Below the pieces are notes generated by a model that was not told where the DNA came from, ran no database searches, and saw nothing but the letters and a program-made list of their open reading frames with translations. DNA of 64,000 nucleotides. Origin: Sacculina carcini (lineage: Eukaryota > Arthropoda > Thecostraca > Sacculinidae). How positions within the stretch are numbered: the first letter of the stretch is position 1; the number at the start of each line of letters is the position of its first letter. The translations under genes and the position numbers were made by a program. The DNA lies in contig OU696571.1 in NCBI GenBank assembly GCA_916048095.2, positions 7,386,001-7,450,000 of the forward strand. The letters run 5' to 3'. Of the stretch, positions 20,299-30,119 are shown in pieces.

Positions 20299-21349
20299 CT
20301 AACAAACAACATGTGGCTTCAATCTTCTCAAGTAATCCTCCAACTCACTTTTTATCCGTTTATTCAGTTCTGTTTTGGTTTGTACCATTTCCTCAGTCTT
20401 CCGTCCAACACTCTCCAGTAAAAAAATTTCCTTCTCTTTCTCAGTCCTCTGCATGTTCCTTTCCTTAGATTCCTGAAACAATTCATTACGTTTTTGCCTT
20501 TCCTCCTCATTGAGATCTTCTCTTACCCAGACATTTTTCAATTTCTGTTCCTGTGCCAGCTTCCACGTCTTTCCCAGCACTTTGCTGGCCACCACCTGGC
20601 TCCTGAATTTGATCTTCAGAGGCCTCATGCCACCCTTCTCATACTTCCCCAGTCTGAATACTTCCTGAATCTCCTCTGCTGCCCCTTCTTCCAAGACACC
20701 TACAACATCCTCATCCACTTTCATCTCACCCATGTTTCGTTCCCATCTGTTAGGGTACTCATCCTCCTTCATTCCGAAGACAATAACACTCTGTTTTTTC
20801 AACAATGTCCCTCACAACGCTTTCTTTTTGCTTCAGAACATGCACTACTTTCTTTTCAATTTTAGCATCATTTTCTTCTTTTTGTTGCTTCATGATATCC
20901 TTGAAACCCTGAATTGCCTCTGTTTGCTCTTTCACCCACGCTTCTTGCTTTTGTTTTATCTTACCCAAATTTTCATCATGTTGCTTCGCTACATCTTCTC
21001 TGGTTCCTCCTGAAAACGATATTTCAGTCCTGCATTCTCACTTTTTACCTTTTCATTTGTCTCCCTCAAATCCATCAATTGATTCCTCAACTCCTGCATT
21101 TCCTTGCGCATCTCTTCCATAGCCACGGTTAAATCCCTACTTTCTGCCCCCTTAATAAGTGTCTCCCTATCTCTGATTACTTTCAAATCCCTCTCCAACT
21201 CCCTTATTCTCCTGGTGTTATCCTCTACTTCTTTCATCACCTCACACTTCTCAGATTCCGCCCCATTTTTTTCAACCTCAAGCCTTCCTACATCTACCTG
21301 ATCCTCCTCCACGCTCACACTTGCCAGTTTCCTTCTTCTACCTGCCATT
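20299..21349 (-). pseudogene. CR1-like LINE ORF1 (coiled coil plus RRM-like)
   Basis: Starting MAGRRRKLASVSVEEDQ at 21349, the frame is a long coiled coil (RRIRELERDLKVIRDRETL, then EMRKEMQELRNQL). Frame breaks near 20990 and 20790 follow. The C-terminal part has VIVFGMKEDEYPN, EVFRLGKYEKGGMRPLKIKF, NVWVREDLNEEERQKR and an acidic/basic helix. This looks like an L1/CR1-type ORF1 with a trimerising coil and an RNA-binding fold. It is the ORF1 of the LINE whose ORF2 lies at 17601-20285. Confidence 0.8.
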
Positions 21350-21599
21350 TTCCCACGGAGACAGAACCGCGTCACCCCACTCACCCTGATACCAGCAAAT
21401 GTAACTTGAGCGCCTTCACGGCGTTCACACAACACCGCCACACAAGCGTCGCTCACACACTCTACACCACACCACCGCAGTCAGCACAATACACTCTCAC
21501 GCTCTCACACCTTCACAAATGGATCTCAGTAAACGCAACACCAGCAATACATCCACACTGGACCACTGACACTGGAACACTGAAAACACACAACACAAA

Positions 21600-21624
21600 C
21601 ACTGAACACACACACATACACTGT

Positions 21625-21670
<46 letters not shown>
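21600..21670. repeat. (CA)n/(GT)n junction microsatellite
   Basis: ACACACACATACACTGTGTGTATG followed by about 20 GT units. This inverted CA/GT junction can form a hairpin. It borders the 5' side of the LINE. Confidence 0.85.
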
Positions 21671-21671
<1 letters not shown>

Positions 21672-21837
21672 GTGGGGCTTTGCTGGATATGTAGCCCGTC
21701 AACAATGTGTATTGGGATCGGGAAGTAATCTGCACTTTTTCCGGACGATATTCTCGGTTAGTCGATCCGGTATCGCAGCCAGCTGTTATCACCGTGTGCC
21801 GTCCTCGTGTGTGTGTGTGTATGTATGTGTATCGGGT

Positions 21838-22020
21838 TCTCATGTCTCTTCTTTACAAAAACTTAAGTTACTTCCCACTCGGCTCTTATTGAGTATATTA
21901 TTTGTTTAGTTATTCATTCAGCTCTCCATCTTCTTAAGCCTGTGTATCTATTTGATATTCTGTCTTATAAATCCTCATCTCTTTCTCTTAGGTCTTCTAA
22001 GGATACTTTTCTTCTAGTTG
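21838..22020 (+). pseudogene. LINE RT C-terminal fragment
   Basis: The plus strand reads GSHVSSLQKLKLLPTRLLLS and continues, with stops, through a block matching the C-terminal region of the CR1-like LINE at 59147-62029 (there GSHVSPYLQKLGLLPIKALI). It stops where the 22024-22245 tandem repeat begins. Confidence 0.6.
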
Positions 22021-22023
22021 AAC

Positions 22024-22245
22024 CGCCATGAATATGTACCGACAAAGATAAGCACCGACAAAAACAATCACTTGCAAAAAATAAGCACCGGCAAGAATAC
22101 TGTAAAAATATGTAGCGGCAAAAATAAGTAACGGCAAGATCAAGCACTGCAAAAATATGTACCGGCAAGAACAAGCACTGCAAAAATATGTACCGGCTAA
22201 GGTGAGTACCGGCAAGAACAAGCACTGCAAAAATATGTTCCAGAT
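22024..22245. repeat. minisatellite, ACCGGCAAGAACAAGCACTG units
   Basis: About six to seven diverged copies of a roughly 30-36 bp unit containing GCAAAAATATGTACCGGCAA and CAAGCACTG. No coding signal. Confidence 0.8.
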
Positions 22246-22254
22246 GTTTCAAAA

Positions 22255-22502
22255 TTCTCAAGTCTCCCTTTTCACCGTCTTACCTACGTGCACTCCTGTC
22301 ACCTCAAGTACGACCCTCATCTCGACACCCTGTCCCACTCATCTGTCCTCCCGCCATCAACGAGTCCATGTGGTCGGCCAAGTCCTTCTACGTTTCTACC
22401 CCTCGCCTCTACAACTCTCTACCTCCTCAGCTTCGTCAAATTAGTCCCTTTGCTTCCTTTTTATCTGCTCTCCACAAACATCTTCTTGTTTCTTCTTCTG
22501 AA
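22255..22502 (+). pseudogene. LINE RT C-terminal fragment
   Basis: Plus-strand frames show LPPSTSPCGRP, then KSFYVSTPRLYNSLPPQL and FLSALHKHLLVSSSE ending at TAA. This is the typical end of a CR1-like LINE protein and resembles 52805-53089. It carries frameshifts. Confidence 0.65.
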
Positions 22503-22700
22503 TAAATGCGTTTCTTGTACACTTTGTTATTTTTATTTTGTTACCTCTGATGGCTCTTGTTTTTATCATTTTGTGCACGGTATGTCTTTCCTTGTGCGTG
22601 CTTTGTTACGTTTTTTCCGCATGCTGTCTGTTATTATGTTTTCGCGCCTTTGCATTTCATCGTGCGCTGTATTAAATATATGTTGTTGTTGCTGTTGTAC
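22503..22700. other. LINE 3' UTR-like sequence ending in TTG repeats
   Basis: T-rich sequence after the LINE stop, ending ATGTTGTTGTTGCTGTTGTA, a probable simple-repeat tail. A related TGTTGTTGTTGTTGC motif occurs at 26892. Confidence 0.45.
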
Positions 22701-22704
22701 ATAA

Positions 22705-23380
22705 AATCAGACGTCTTGGTGTGACAATTGATAGTCGCCTAACGTTTGAGGCTCATGTGTCTGAACTTGTGATAACTTTTAATTATCATCTGCGCCGTGT
22801 GTATTATATATGGAATAATTTATTGTATTTATTGTAACTATTGGAGCCACTAAAAATCTTGTCGATAATCTTATAATATCTAGACTGCAATATTGTTCTG
22901 TTTTGTTTTTCAATATCAATCACCGTATTCTACGGAAACTTCAGAGCATTGTAAATATATCCTGTCGCCTTATATTCAATGTCCCTAGACGAACTTCTGT
23001 GGTGGAATAACATATCACACTAGCCTGGCTACCGGTCAAGGATGGCATTGAATACAACTTACAACTGTATGGTACATTCTGTCCTTGTATTTGAATCACC
23101 GCTTCATCTTAGAAATATGTTGTCTTATAAACAAGTATCTGTATATTATGATATTCGTCGAAACCATCAGCATCTTCTTCCTGAACCAGCGTTTCCTACC
23201 CGCCACACCCATTATAATCGATGTTTGAGTTACATGGCTCCCATATTATATAACAGATTACCATTATCCATAAGATCGTTCCGATCTGTGGATGTCATCA
23301 AGAACAGGTTGAAAAAACACTTGCTTCAAATATCTTATGATCGGGTAAATTTTTACATGAATCCGGATAATTCGCTGTGA
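22705..23380 (+). pseudogene. CR1-like LINE RT thumb and C-terminus
   Basis: The plus strand starts IRRLGVTIDSRLTFEAHVSE with stops after. It then runs VFESPLHLRNMLSYKQVSV, PEPAFPTRHTHYNRCLSYMA and PILYNRLPLSIRSFRSVDVI, ending at TGA. This is the end region of a LINE related to the 59147-62029 family but clearly diverged and truncated at the 5' side. Confidence 0.75.
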
Positions 23381-23394
23381 ATGAAAGTAAATGT

Positions 23395-24150
23395 TGTTGA
23401 ATGTGTATGTGAATTTCTTGTGAATAATTACTGTCATTGTTACGGTTGACTTTTCTGTCCAAATCAGCTACAACACTCTTGAGATGATCATCGTTGATTT
23501 CGTCGTCCCAGCCACACGACACAGCGTTCGCCTTTCTCTTGACAAATGCTGAAGCCACTCTCAACCAACCACACGACGGATAATGAGCAATGAGTGCCTC
23601 ACAATACGAAAACAATGACCTTTTTGTGAGCTTAGCTGGCAATTCCGGTAAATTGTTGTCTCTGGCCCAAGTGAGATGTCCACGCTCCTCCCAGACACGC
23701 AGACCCAATACTCTCGACCCATCTGCGACGACTTCGGGAGCCTTGCTGCTCAACCCATAGTGCAAAGTGGCATTTGATGCGTTCCGGTGAGACAATATCG
23801 GCCTTGAACAAAATGTCATACACATAGGCTGATGCCACACTTTCTATCTCTCGGTCCATCTTCAGTGTTGCGTCCACCACTGCCTTCATAACCATTGGCG
23901 CCACATTCAAACCAAATCCAAGTCTTGTGAGGCAAAAGCGAGTTCCGTCGATCACAACAGTTTGATACGGCCACAGTGACTGGTCAACTCGAATCTGCAA
24001 GTAAGCTTTCTCAAGGTCCAATATACCCACATTGACGCCCATACGACGCCCTTCACGCAGCTTTTGGCCGCACGCGTCCGCATCCGCTGTGTGGCTATCA
24101 ATGCTTTTGTTCACTTCCCTGTAGTCGAGTACCGGCCGGACCTTGTTTTA
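23395..24150 (-). pseudogene. Gypsy-like reverse transcriptase, broken
   Basis: Reading the minus strand: DYREVNKSIDSH, VGILDLEKAYLQIRVDQSLW, FCLTRLGFGLNVAPMVMKA, ASAYVYDILFKADIVSPERI, then after a frameshift KAPEVVADGSRVLGLRVW, LPELPAKLTKRSLFS and GWLRVASAFVKRKANAVSCG. The family's usual DD active site reads VYDI, so one Asp is Tyr and the copy is inactive. The RVLGLxVW and GWLRVA blocks mark a Gypsy-like group common in invertebrates. Integrase is absent here, but 2633-3262 holds that domain from a probable relative. Confidence 0.75.
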
Positions 24151-24840
24151 TTTGGCTGCTCGACAGCCATCAACGGTATGAGGCCTTTTACCGGACCGAA
24201 CCTGACTTCATCATACTCCACCAGCCAACGTCTGGCAATCCAATCACGCAATTCCGTCACGTACTGAGGTCGATTAGACTTTTTCACGTGGTATTCTGAT
24301 ATCAGATTGTGTAACACCCCAGGCTCTACACCGTTGGCCCACTTCCAGCGAACTGTCCAGAAACCACCCCTGTCGGTGAATGATAGTGAAAAATCCTTTT
24401 CATCGACGTGTATGTCGTCATCCACATGCTTTTTATCCTCAGACGAACCCAACGCATTGTGAGTGTGCACCAGTTTACCACGTAACCCAGAATCATTCGC
24501 ACATTGATTGAACGTAATATTACTGTCAGTAGATATACACACACCCTCCAACGACGTGATTGCATTCATTCCCAAGATGAAATCGAACCCCAGTGGCCTT
24601 GTCTGTGAAACAACAACTTCATGACACGGTAGAACATCATCACCAATACTGAGTGTCACTGTGCCCGTTCCCAACGTCGAGAATCTCTCACCGCTCATGG
24701 TTACGACACTCACCTTTTTGCGCGCCCATTTTCTGCAGCAGGACACATGTGCTATGCTTTGACTGCAGCCCATGTCGACGAGCGCACGTCGCTCAAAACC
24801 GTCGATGGTCACATTCACCGTCGGTAGCGCCCTGGCTAGT
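24111..24840 (-). pseudogene. Gypsy-like protease and pre-RT region
   Basis: The frame begins near VNVTIDGFERRALVDMGCSQ. The retropepsin DxG reads DMG, a plausible but unusual variant. The flap-side FDFILGMNAI is present, followed by a linker and DEVRFGPVKGLIPLMAVEQ, the start of RT. It is joined to gag at 24836-25588 by a frame change and to RT by another. Confidence 0.75.
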
Positions 24841-25588
24841 TTTGTCTCGGAGAGGAGTCCGGCGCTGACGACGCCTCTCCGCTTTCGTTTCCCGACTTGC
24901 CCTGACTGTCTCGGCCGTTTTGTTTGTTGTGCTTGTCGTGATCAAATCTGCTGCGGTTGCGGTTGGATGGACAATGGCGCTGGATATGACCAATGCCTCC
25001 GCAACAGAAACACTTGATTTCTCGTTGTGCTGTATGAGCTGCTGTTGGTTCCCTGGCGGCCAGACACACTTCGTTGTGCTGGTTCTCTTGGAGCAGTATG
25101 CGAGCCCTAGCTGTCAGCTGTGGCAGATCCAGCGACTCAAGTCGCGAATTCGCACGTAACGTTGTGCGCACCTCTGCAGGCAAACCCGAGACAAATGCAC
25201 ACCGGAGAGCCATGTCAGGTACTCCACCAAACGCTGAAGCCAATCTCTTGAGATCGGCCAGGTATACATCGGGCGTCTCGTTGGGGTGTAGAGTGCGGGC
25301 ATTAAACCGCCCGTATGCTGTGTACGGGTCAATTCCGAATGCCGCTTGCAGGGCCGACTTCACTTTCTGCACGCATTTTCTGTCAGAGATCGGTAGCTGC
25401 TGGTACACAGCAAAAGCACCGCCGGCCAAACGCAGAGCAATGACGGTTGCCACGTCAGTCACGCCTCGAAGTTCACATACGAGTTCCAATCTGTCCAACC
25501 ACTCTGTGATATTCTGCGCGTCCGATCCACTGAACTCCGGAATTAGACGCACGTCCATGCTGGTCCCTTGTTCATCACCGTGCACCGA
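24836..25588 (-). CDS. Gypsy-like gag, open
   Basis: From MSVHGDEQGTSMDVRLIPEF at 25588 the frame is open. It covers SDAQNITEWLDRLELVCELR, a capsid-like GIDPYTAYGRFNARTLHPNE, a CFCCGGIGHIQRHC zinc knuckle (CX2CX4HX4C) and a charged tail ending in a TAA near 24836. A longer frame reaching 25756 lacks family support before this Met. The intact knuckle and frame suggest gag was maintained until fairly recently while pol decayed. Confidence 0.8.
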   Translation of the reverse strand, partial: SVHGDEQGTSMDVRLIPEFSGSDAQNITEWLDRLELVCELRGVTDVATVIALRLAGGAFAVYQQLPISDRKCVQKVKSALQAAFGIDPYTAYGRFNARTLHPNETPDVYLADLKRLASAFGGVPDMALRCAFVSGLPAEVRTTLRANSRLESLDLPQLTARARILLQENQHNEVCLAAREPTAAHTAQREIKCFCCGGIGHIQRHCPSNRNRSRFDHDKHNKQNGRDSQGKSGNESGEASSAPDSSPRQN

Positions 25589-25589
25589 C

Positions 25590-26527
25590 ATGGCCGAAAT
25601 AGCTTGTAGTTGTATTGGAGAACAAATGATGGACGATGAAATATATATAACACAATCACACAATCGCACAATATGACGCCGAGTAAATACACGTAACACT
25701 CGATATTCACACCGCGGAAACGAGTACAAACACCAAGAACAATGCACTCTGCACACCGCCGTACACTGTCACTCAAAGCGTCCGCGCACCGTTCACACTC
25801 ACACCATGAACGCTCGATCTCGACTCCCCATGAAACTCAACGCGTCATCGAACCCCCTTTACACTGTCCATACTTCCCCCAGTTACATCGCCACCAAGAC
25901 AGTACAGGATAGACGCACACGCGCACACCCACACATACACATGACTGCACACACACATACACGGCGTCTGCCAACGCGACCAGTGCTGCGCGTGTATACA
26001 GACACACAGACATACAAATGTTGAATGTCATGTAAGCAAACGTTCAATATATCGGAACATCTCGCGCATCACTCGCTCTGGCGCCTGGCGCCTGAAATTA
26101 CATGTGTTGGTGTGATGTTTGGGAGTGCATGGTGTAAATAACACCTGTTTTGAAATGAAGAAAGATTAGTGGCTGTTAGCGATGTTTTTCGACCTGTCTG
26201 TCCGCTTATACCTTTATACAAGCGTATGTATATGAGCGTGTGGTCCTTTTGTCCATACATGTTCACCTTGCCAAAAGTGCCGAAGAATGCGATCTGACCT
26301 GTCAGTGACAATGATAAATCCGCACTTCCCCTGAATGTATATGTGTGTGTTTGTGTGTCCTTGTGAATATTTGTACATGTATGTGTCCGTTTGTACAATG
26401 CCGCATTGTAAATAGTGTACTGTCTGTGCATCTGAGACATTGTGTAGAGATTGCGCAATATAAATGTTTCAATACATGAAATGTGTGTGTGTGTATATAT
26501 GTATGTATGTGTGTGTCTATCTGTCAG
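25590..26527. other. Gypsy leader/LTR candidate and CA/TG-rich intron sequence
   Basis: Upstream of the gag ATG the sequence is CA-rich, and no certain LTR edges or primer-binding site were found. GGCGCCTGGCGCC near 26080 is a short GC palindrome. From 26340 to 26526 TG repeats lead into the acceptor of exon H. Confidence 0.4.
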
Positions 26528-26668
26528 GAGAGCATGATTAGAAAGTTTGGTCGGCCGGTGCGGCTGGAGCTGATGGAGTCGATGGCGGTCAATGTTACCG
26601 AGCAACACCTCAAATTGCAGCTGCAACTCCGCACCGAGGAACTTCAACAACAACGACAACAACGACAG
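26528..26668 (+). CDS. CFAP44: CFAP44-like exon H (KFGRPV motif)
   Basis: The acceptor is CTATCTGTCAG. The product starts ESMIRKFGRPVRLELMESMA, then VNVTEQHLKLQLQLRTEELQ and a Gln/Arg-rich end. A KFGR-x-V-x-L-E-x[LM] motif followed by an LSVN-type turn is a known signature of the CFAP44 C-terminal coil. The proposed donor is GC (CGACAG/GCACAA), in phase 0, which joins cleanly to exon I. The GT donor alternatives further on would add Tyr-rich sequence without family support. Confidence 0.85.
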
Positions 26669-27046
26669 GCACAAATATATAAGCTTTACATACTTAACAA
26701 CACTCACACCACTGTTCAGGCACAATATCACCCATCATCTCCAGACATTACATTCTGTTCAAGCAACCTGACTCAAACAACCACGTGGAAGGTGGAAAAG
26801 GGCAAACTGAGTTCGGCTCCGGCCACCTCCCAATCGTCATCAATACCAAAACCAGAATAACACCAAACACACAGACGCACCTACATTAACTATGTTGTTG
26901 TTGTTGCGAACGCGTTTCGGCCTTTCTAGACCATTTCACGCGCAAGACTGTCGTGGTTCTCTCCTCATGGATTATGAAATGGATTCAATAGAATGTACAT
27001 GACTAAAATTTGCTCTCGAGCAAAAGGGAACGGTGCAAGGAAGACA

Positions 27047-27457
27047 TCAAGATAACAAAACATGATTAAGATAATATTTAGATATCACCCAAATATTTGT
27101 CGATTGTAAAAAATTCACTAGTAGGTTCGTCAACCGCTGGTCTCTGTACCCCAGAATAATACTTATATCAAATTCCAGGCCTGTTGCCGCGCTATAAGCC
27201 AACATTGGCTGTCTGGCAATATTAAATTTCACGCAATCTATGACCGCATGTTTGACAGTGCCTGTCACATGTGCATGTTGGTTGTCAATTTCGGTCGATG
27301 ATATATTGATGCGTCTGGCGCGTGTAGCCCATTTGACCAGGAGTTTTTCTGTTTTCCTGGATTGGTGTGTCTGTGGTATTTTGCTTGGGTAATCCCTCAT
27401 ATCGCCAATATGGTAGTGACGCGGGGTGTGGATGGTTGTTGTCTTGTGACCGCGCAA
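27047..27457 (-). pseudogene. unrecognised ORF, possibly retroelement protease remnant
   Basis: A 136-codon open frame contains HVTGTVKHAVIDCVKFNIAR and FDISIILGYRDQRLTN. The second looks like the ILGxD flap-side motif of retropepsins, and the first like the preceding beta strands, but no DTG is present. It lies next to a broken piggyBac and a LINE ORF1 fragment. I do not recognise it with confidence. Confidence 0.3.
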
Positions 27458-27507
27458 AGAAATACATTGTGTTGATATACACTACTCACAGTCTTGGTGA
27501 GTTACGT

Positions 27508-27605
27508 GAGATTGGCTGTCGGTCGATGAAGAGTGGACCATGTCCACCATAAATTTTCTCGGCGGTTGTTTTGCCGATTAGGCTGTCCAACAACTCCCGC
27601 ATTTG
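27508..27605 (-). mobile_element. LINE ORF1 fragment
   Basis: This 98-bp stretch matches 63087-63190 by eye (shared TCGGTCGATGAAGA, CATGTCCACCAT, GGCTGTCCA blocks), encoding MRELLDSLIGKTTAEK-like sequence where the intact LINE has MQEWLDSLVGITTADK. It is fused in frame to the piggyBac piece. Confidence 0.6.
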
Positions 27606-28167
27606 TGCAGCTCTCGCTAATTTCCTCAGCTGTAATTTGGAAATCTGGCATATTCTTATCTCTGGCTGCGTATCTATTGGTTTCACAGACAAGATGTTGA
27701 AGAATCTCTTCAAATACTTTTTGAAACACAGTCCACTCAGAAGCCTCAATAATATCTGGCGAGATTTTCAGGAGCAATTTTTTTGCATTCGTTTTCTCAT
27801 ATTTTTTAAAGTCCACTTGTGCAGAAATATGACTCTTCGTCCATTTAGGTTCACTTAGCTTTTGCTTTTTTCTGGAAACATGACCGGTTGCAGCGTCTGC
27901 ATCGGATTCTTCATACATGACATCAACCTCTCCTGCCACTTCTTCTGGCATTCCTCCAACATCTACAAGTGTGTCATCATCGACCTGTTCTATGTCACTG
28001 TCGTCACCTCCGCTTGGTGGACCAGTAATAACAATGTCCACATCTCCATCCCTGGTCTGAGCAAAATCGATGGCATCCCCAAGAAACTTGTGGGGTCTGA
28101 TCCTTGGTTCATGAAACATTCCACTATCCAGACTGCTATCCTGAAAAAAATAAAATAAAAGGTTCAA
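27606..28167 (-). pseudogene. third piggyBac transposase, N-terminal part
   Basis: The open frame has DSGMFHEPRIRPHKFLGD, an acidic block, EPKWTKSHISAQVDFKKYEK, then SEWTVFQKVFEEILQHLVCE and YAARDKNMPDFQITAEEI. This is the N-terminal and insertion-domain start of a piggyBac-derived transposase. The catalytic core (all three Asp) is absent, because the frame runs into LINE ORF1 sequence at about 27605. No TTAA-bounded ends were found. Confidence 0.7.
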
Positions 28168-28587
28168 TGTACTTACATTGTAGGGAAAAAATCACAAACC
28201 AAACTACAAATTTCAAAATTCCAGCGATACCATTTCATGTATGTGATGTGATTTCACAATGTATATGTGAGTATATTATATATGCACTCATGTACAGCCG
28301 TTCACATTTACAATGCACAATGTACATATACATTACATGTACATATACATGCATTGCACATATACAATGTATACACACGCGTACACATACACACAAGCAT
28401 GCACATTCACTGTGTGTGTTCATGTTGAATCGAGGGGTAGACAGTTTTAGTAAGTTCGCGTGTAATTATTTCACCATCAGAATGACTTTGGGTGCTAGAA
28501 ATTAACACGAAACCATATATGTTAATGCGCTCGATCAAGAGCGACAGGCGGTTGAACTCAGTTGTTTTGTGTTGTCGACGACCACAG

Positions 28588-28719
28588 ATGCGACTGGAGG
28601 CGTTGCGTGCAGAGCTGCACCGACTGACCCGCGACAACACCAACCACGCGGCCACTGTGCACGTGCTGAGTCAGCAGCGCCGCCGTCTGACCACAGTGCT
28701 GAACGCCGCGCGCTGTCGG
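28588..28719 (+). CDS. CFAP44: CFAP44-like exon I (coiled coil)
   Basis: The acceptor is CGACCACAG and the donor TCGG/GTAAGC, phase 0 on both sides, 44 residues. The protein MRLEALRAELHRLTRDNTNH then VLSQQRRRLTTVLNAARCR is a coiled coil matching the W-E-L-x-x-x-T-x-E-x-T region that follows KFGR in CFAP44. The exon is GC-rich relative to its surroundings. Confidence 0.82.
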
Positions 28720-28814
28720 GTAAGCACGCGCCAACGTTGCGCGTAATTTCCGCCCACATGTGGATGTGGTCATGCGTTTTAGTGATGTCTAGCGACAATC
28801 ATGTCCATGTCATG

Positions 28815-28905
28815 TCAATTGAATAATTGCTCGAAACTTCCCAGCGAGAATGCCACCGCATCATTTCTGCTAATTGTACTATCGCAAGAGTGACACACAT
28901 ACACA
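28815..28905 (+). repeat. unclassified dispersed repeat, copy 1 (partial)
   Basis: Contains AATTGCTCGAAACTTCCCAG, GAATGCCACCGCATCAT and TGCTAATTGTACT blocks, matching the same order of blocks in copies at 29100-29340 and (inverted) 58338-58570. Confidence 0.55.
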
Positions 28906-29076
28906 CACATCAGGATGGGATGAGTAGAAACGTGTATATTTGACGCTTGGATTTTGCTGCATTATGTGTGTGTGATCGTCCATGTGTGTTTTGTTTGTGG
29001 GTGATTCTGTACGCGTAAATCATACTAAAATATATTCTGTTAGACCGTATAAGAACGTTCTTTTTCACATTCACAT

Positions 29077-29340
29077 TCTAGCGACAATAAACGCACGAAG
29101 TGCGGATTAAGTACATCGCCGTGCATGTACCTGTTCCAGATGCCTTTTTTGGGTGTATATGTTTAGCTTACCAATATTGGATTTGTAATTATCATTTATT
29201 TTTCAATTGGTGTTTATTTTTCACATTTATTCTACATTGCGTCATTCAGTTGAGCGATTGCTAGAAATTTGATACCACCTCATCTTTTCTGCGAACTGTT
29301 CTTGCATAATTTTCAGCAGAGGAGCGATCGCTGATACATA
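29077..29340 (+). repeat. unclassified dispersed repeat, copy 2
   Basis: Begins with CTAGCGACAATA and a CGCAC-GAA-GTGCG hairpin. It continues with GTACATCGCCGTGCATGTAC, TTAGCTTACCAATATTGG, CAGTTGAGCGATTGCTAG and GCAGAGGAGCGATCGC. The inverted copy at 58338-58570 has the same blocks in the same order. Noncoding; possibly a non-autonomous DNA transposon or SINE-like unit. No inverted termini or target duplication could be fixed. Confidence 0.6.
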
Positions 29341-29560
29341 CACACTCACATGCACACACACACACATACAAACAAGTACGCAGACCTATAGTGCGTCATC
29401 ACCGTCATCATCATCATCATCGTCGTGGTCGTGTTCGCGTTACAATTGTGTGTGTGTGTACACTATAATTTTACTGTGTGAGCATTGTGTGTCTGTGTGG
29501 CAACACAAACTCTCTCTTTCTCTCTCCCTCACACACACATACACACGCACACACACACAT

Positions 29561-29616
29561 AACATTACATTAACACATTTATATCGCGCTTTTCATCTGA
29601 GGGTCTCAAAAGCGCT
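29561..29616. repeat. microsatellite-associated hairpin, copy 1
   Basis: CATTACATTAA then ATTTATATC, followed by stem GCGCTTTT, loop CATCTGAGGGTCTC and stem AAAAGCGC, between CA tracts. The same organisation with a different stem sequence occurs at 58946-59008 and, inverted, at 37284-37342. Confidence 0.75.
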
Positions 29617-29680
29617 CACACACACACACTCAAGCACAAGAGTCATACACATACACAATCACGAACACACACACTCACCT

Positions 29681-29720
<40 letters not shown>

Positions 29721-29815
29721 CAGACCAGTACATATACGCACAAACACAAACATACACTTACGTTTACATACTCAGAAACACAAAAATACACACGCACACA
29801 CATACATATTGAATA
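29617..29815. repeat. CA microsatellite tracts
   Basis: Long CA dinucleotide tracts with interruptions, noncoding. Confidence 0.9.
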
Positions 29816-30119
29816 TGATAGTACAGCAGACATACAGCACAGAAGACAACACAACATACAACAGCAAGGATACAACTACATACACTCAGATTGACAAATC
29901 ACAACACAATGGACACACAAATACAAACCAGAAAACACAACATAACAGGCACACAAAGACATACACTCAAACAAATAGACAGATAACACACACAACAGAC
30001 ACACAACAGACACACAAACACAGATAACAGAGCTCAACACAACAACACACATACAGCATACAATGGATAAACATACATGCACAAGAATGGGGAACACACG
30101 CATGAAGCACATACACATA
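29816..30119. other. ACA-rich noncoding stretch
   Basis: CA/ACA-rich low-complexity sequence up to the 3' end of the LINE at 30120. No gene or structured element supported. Confidence 0.5.
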
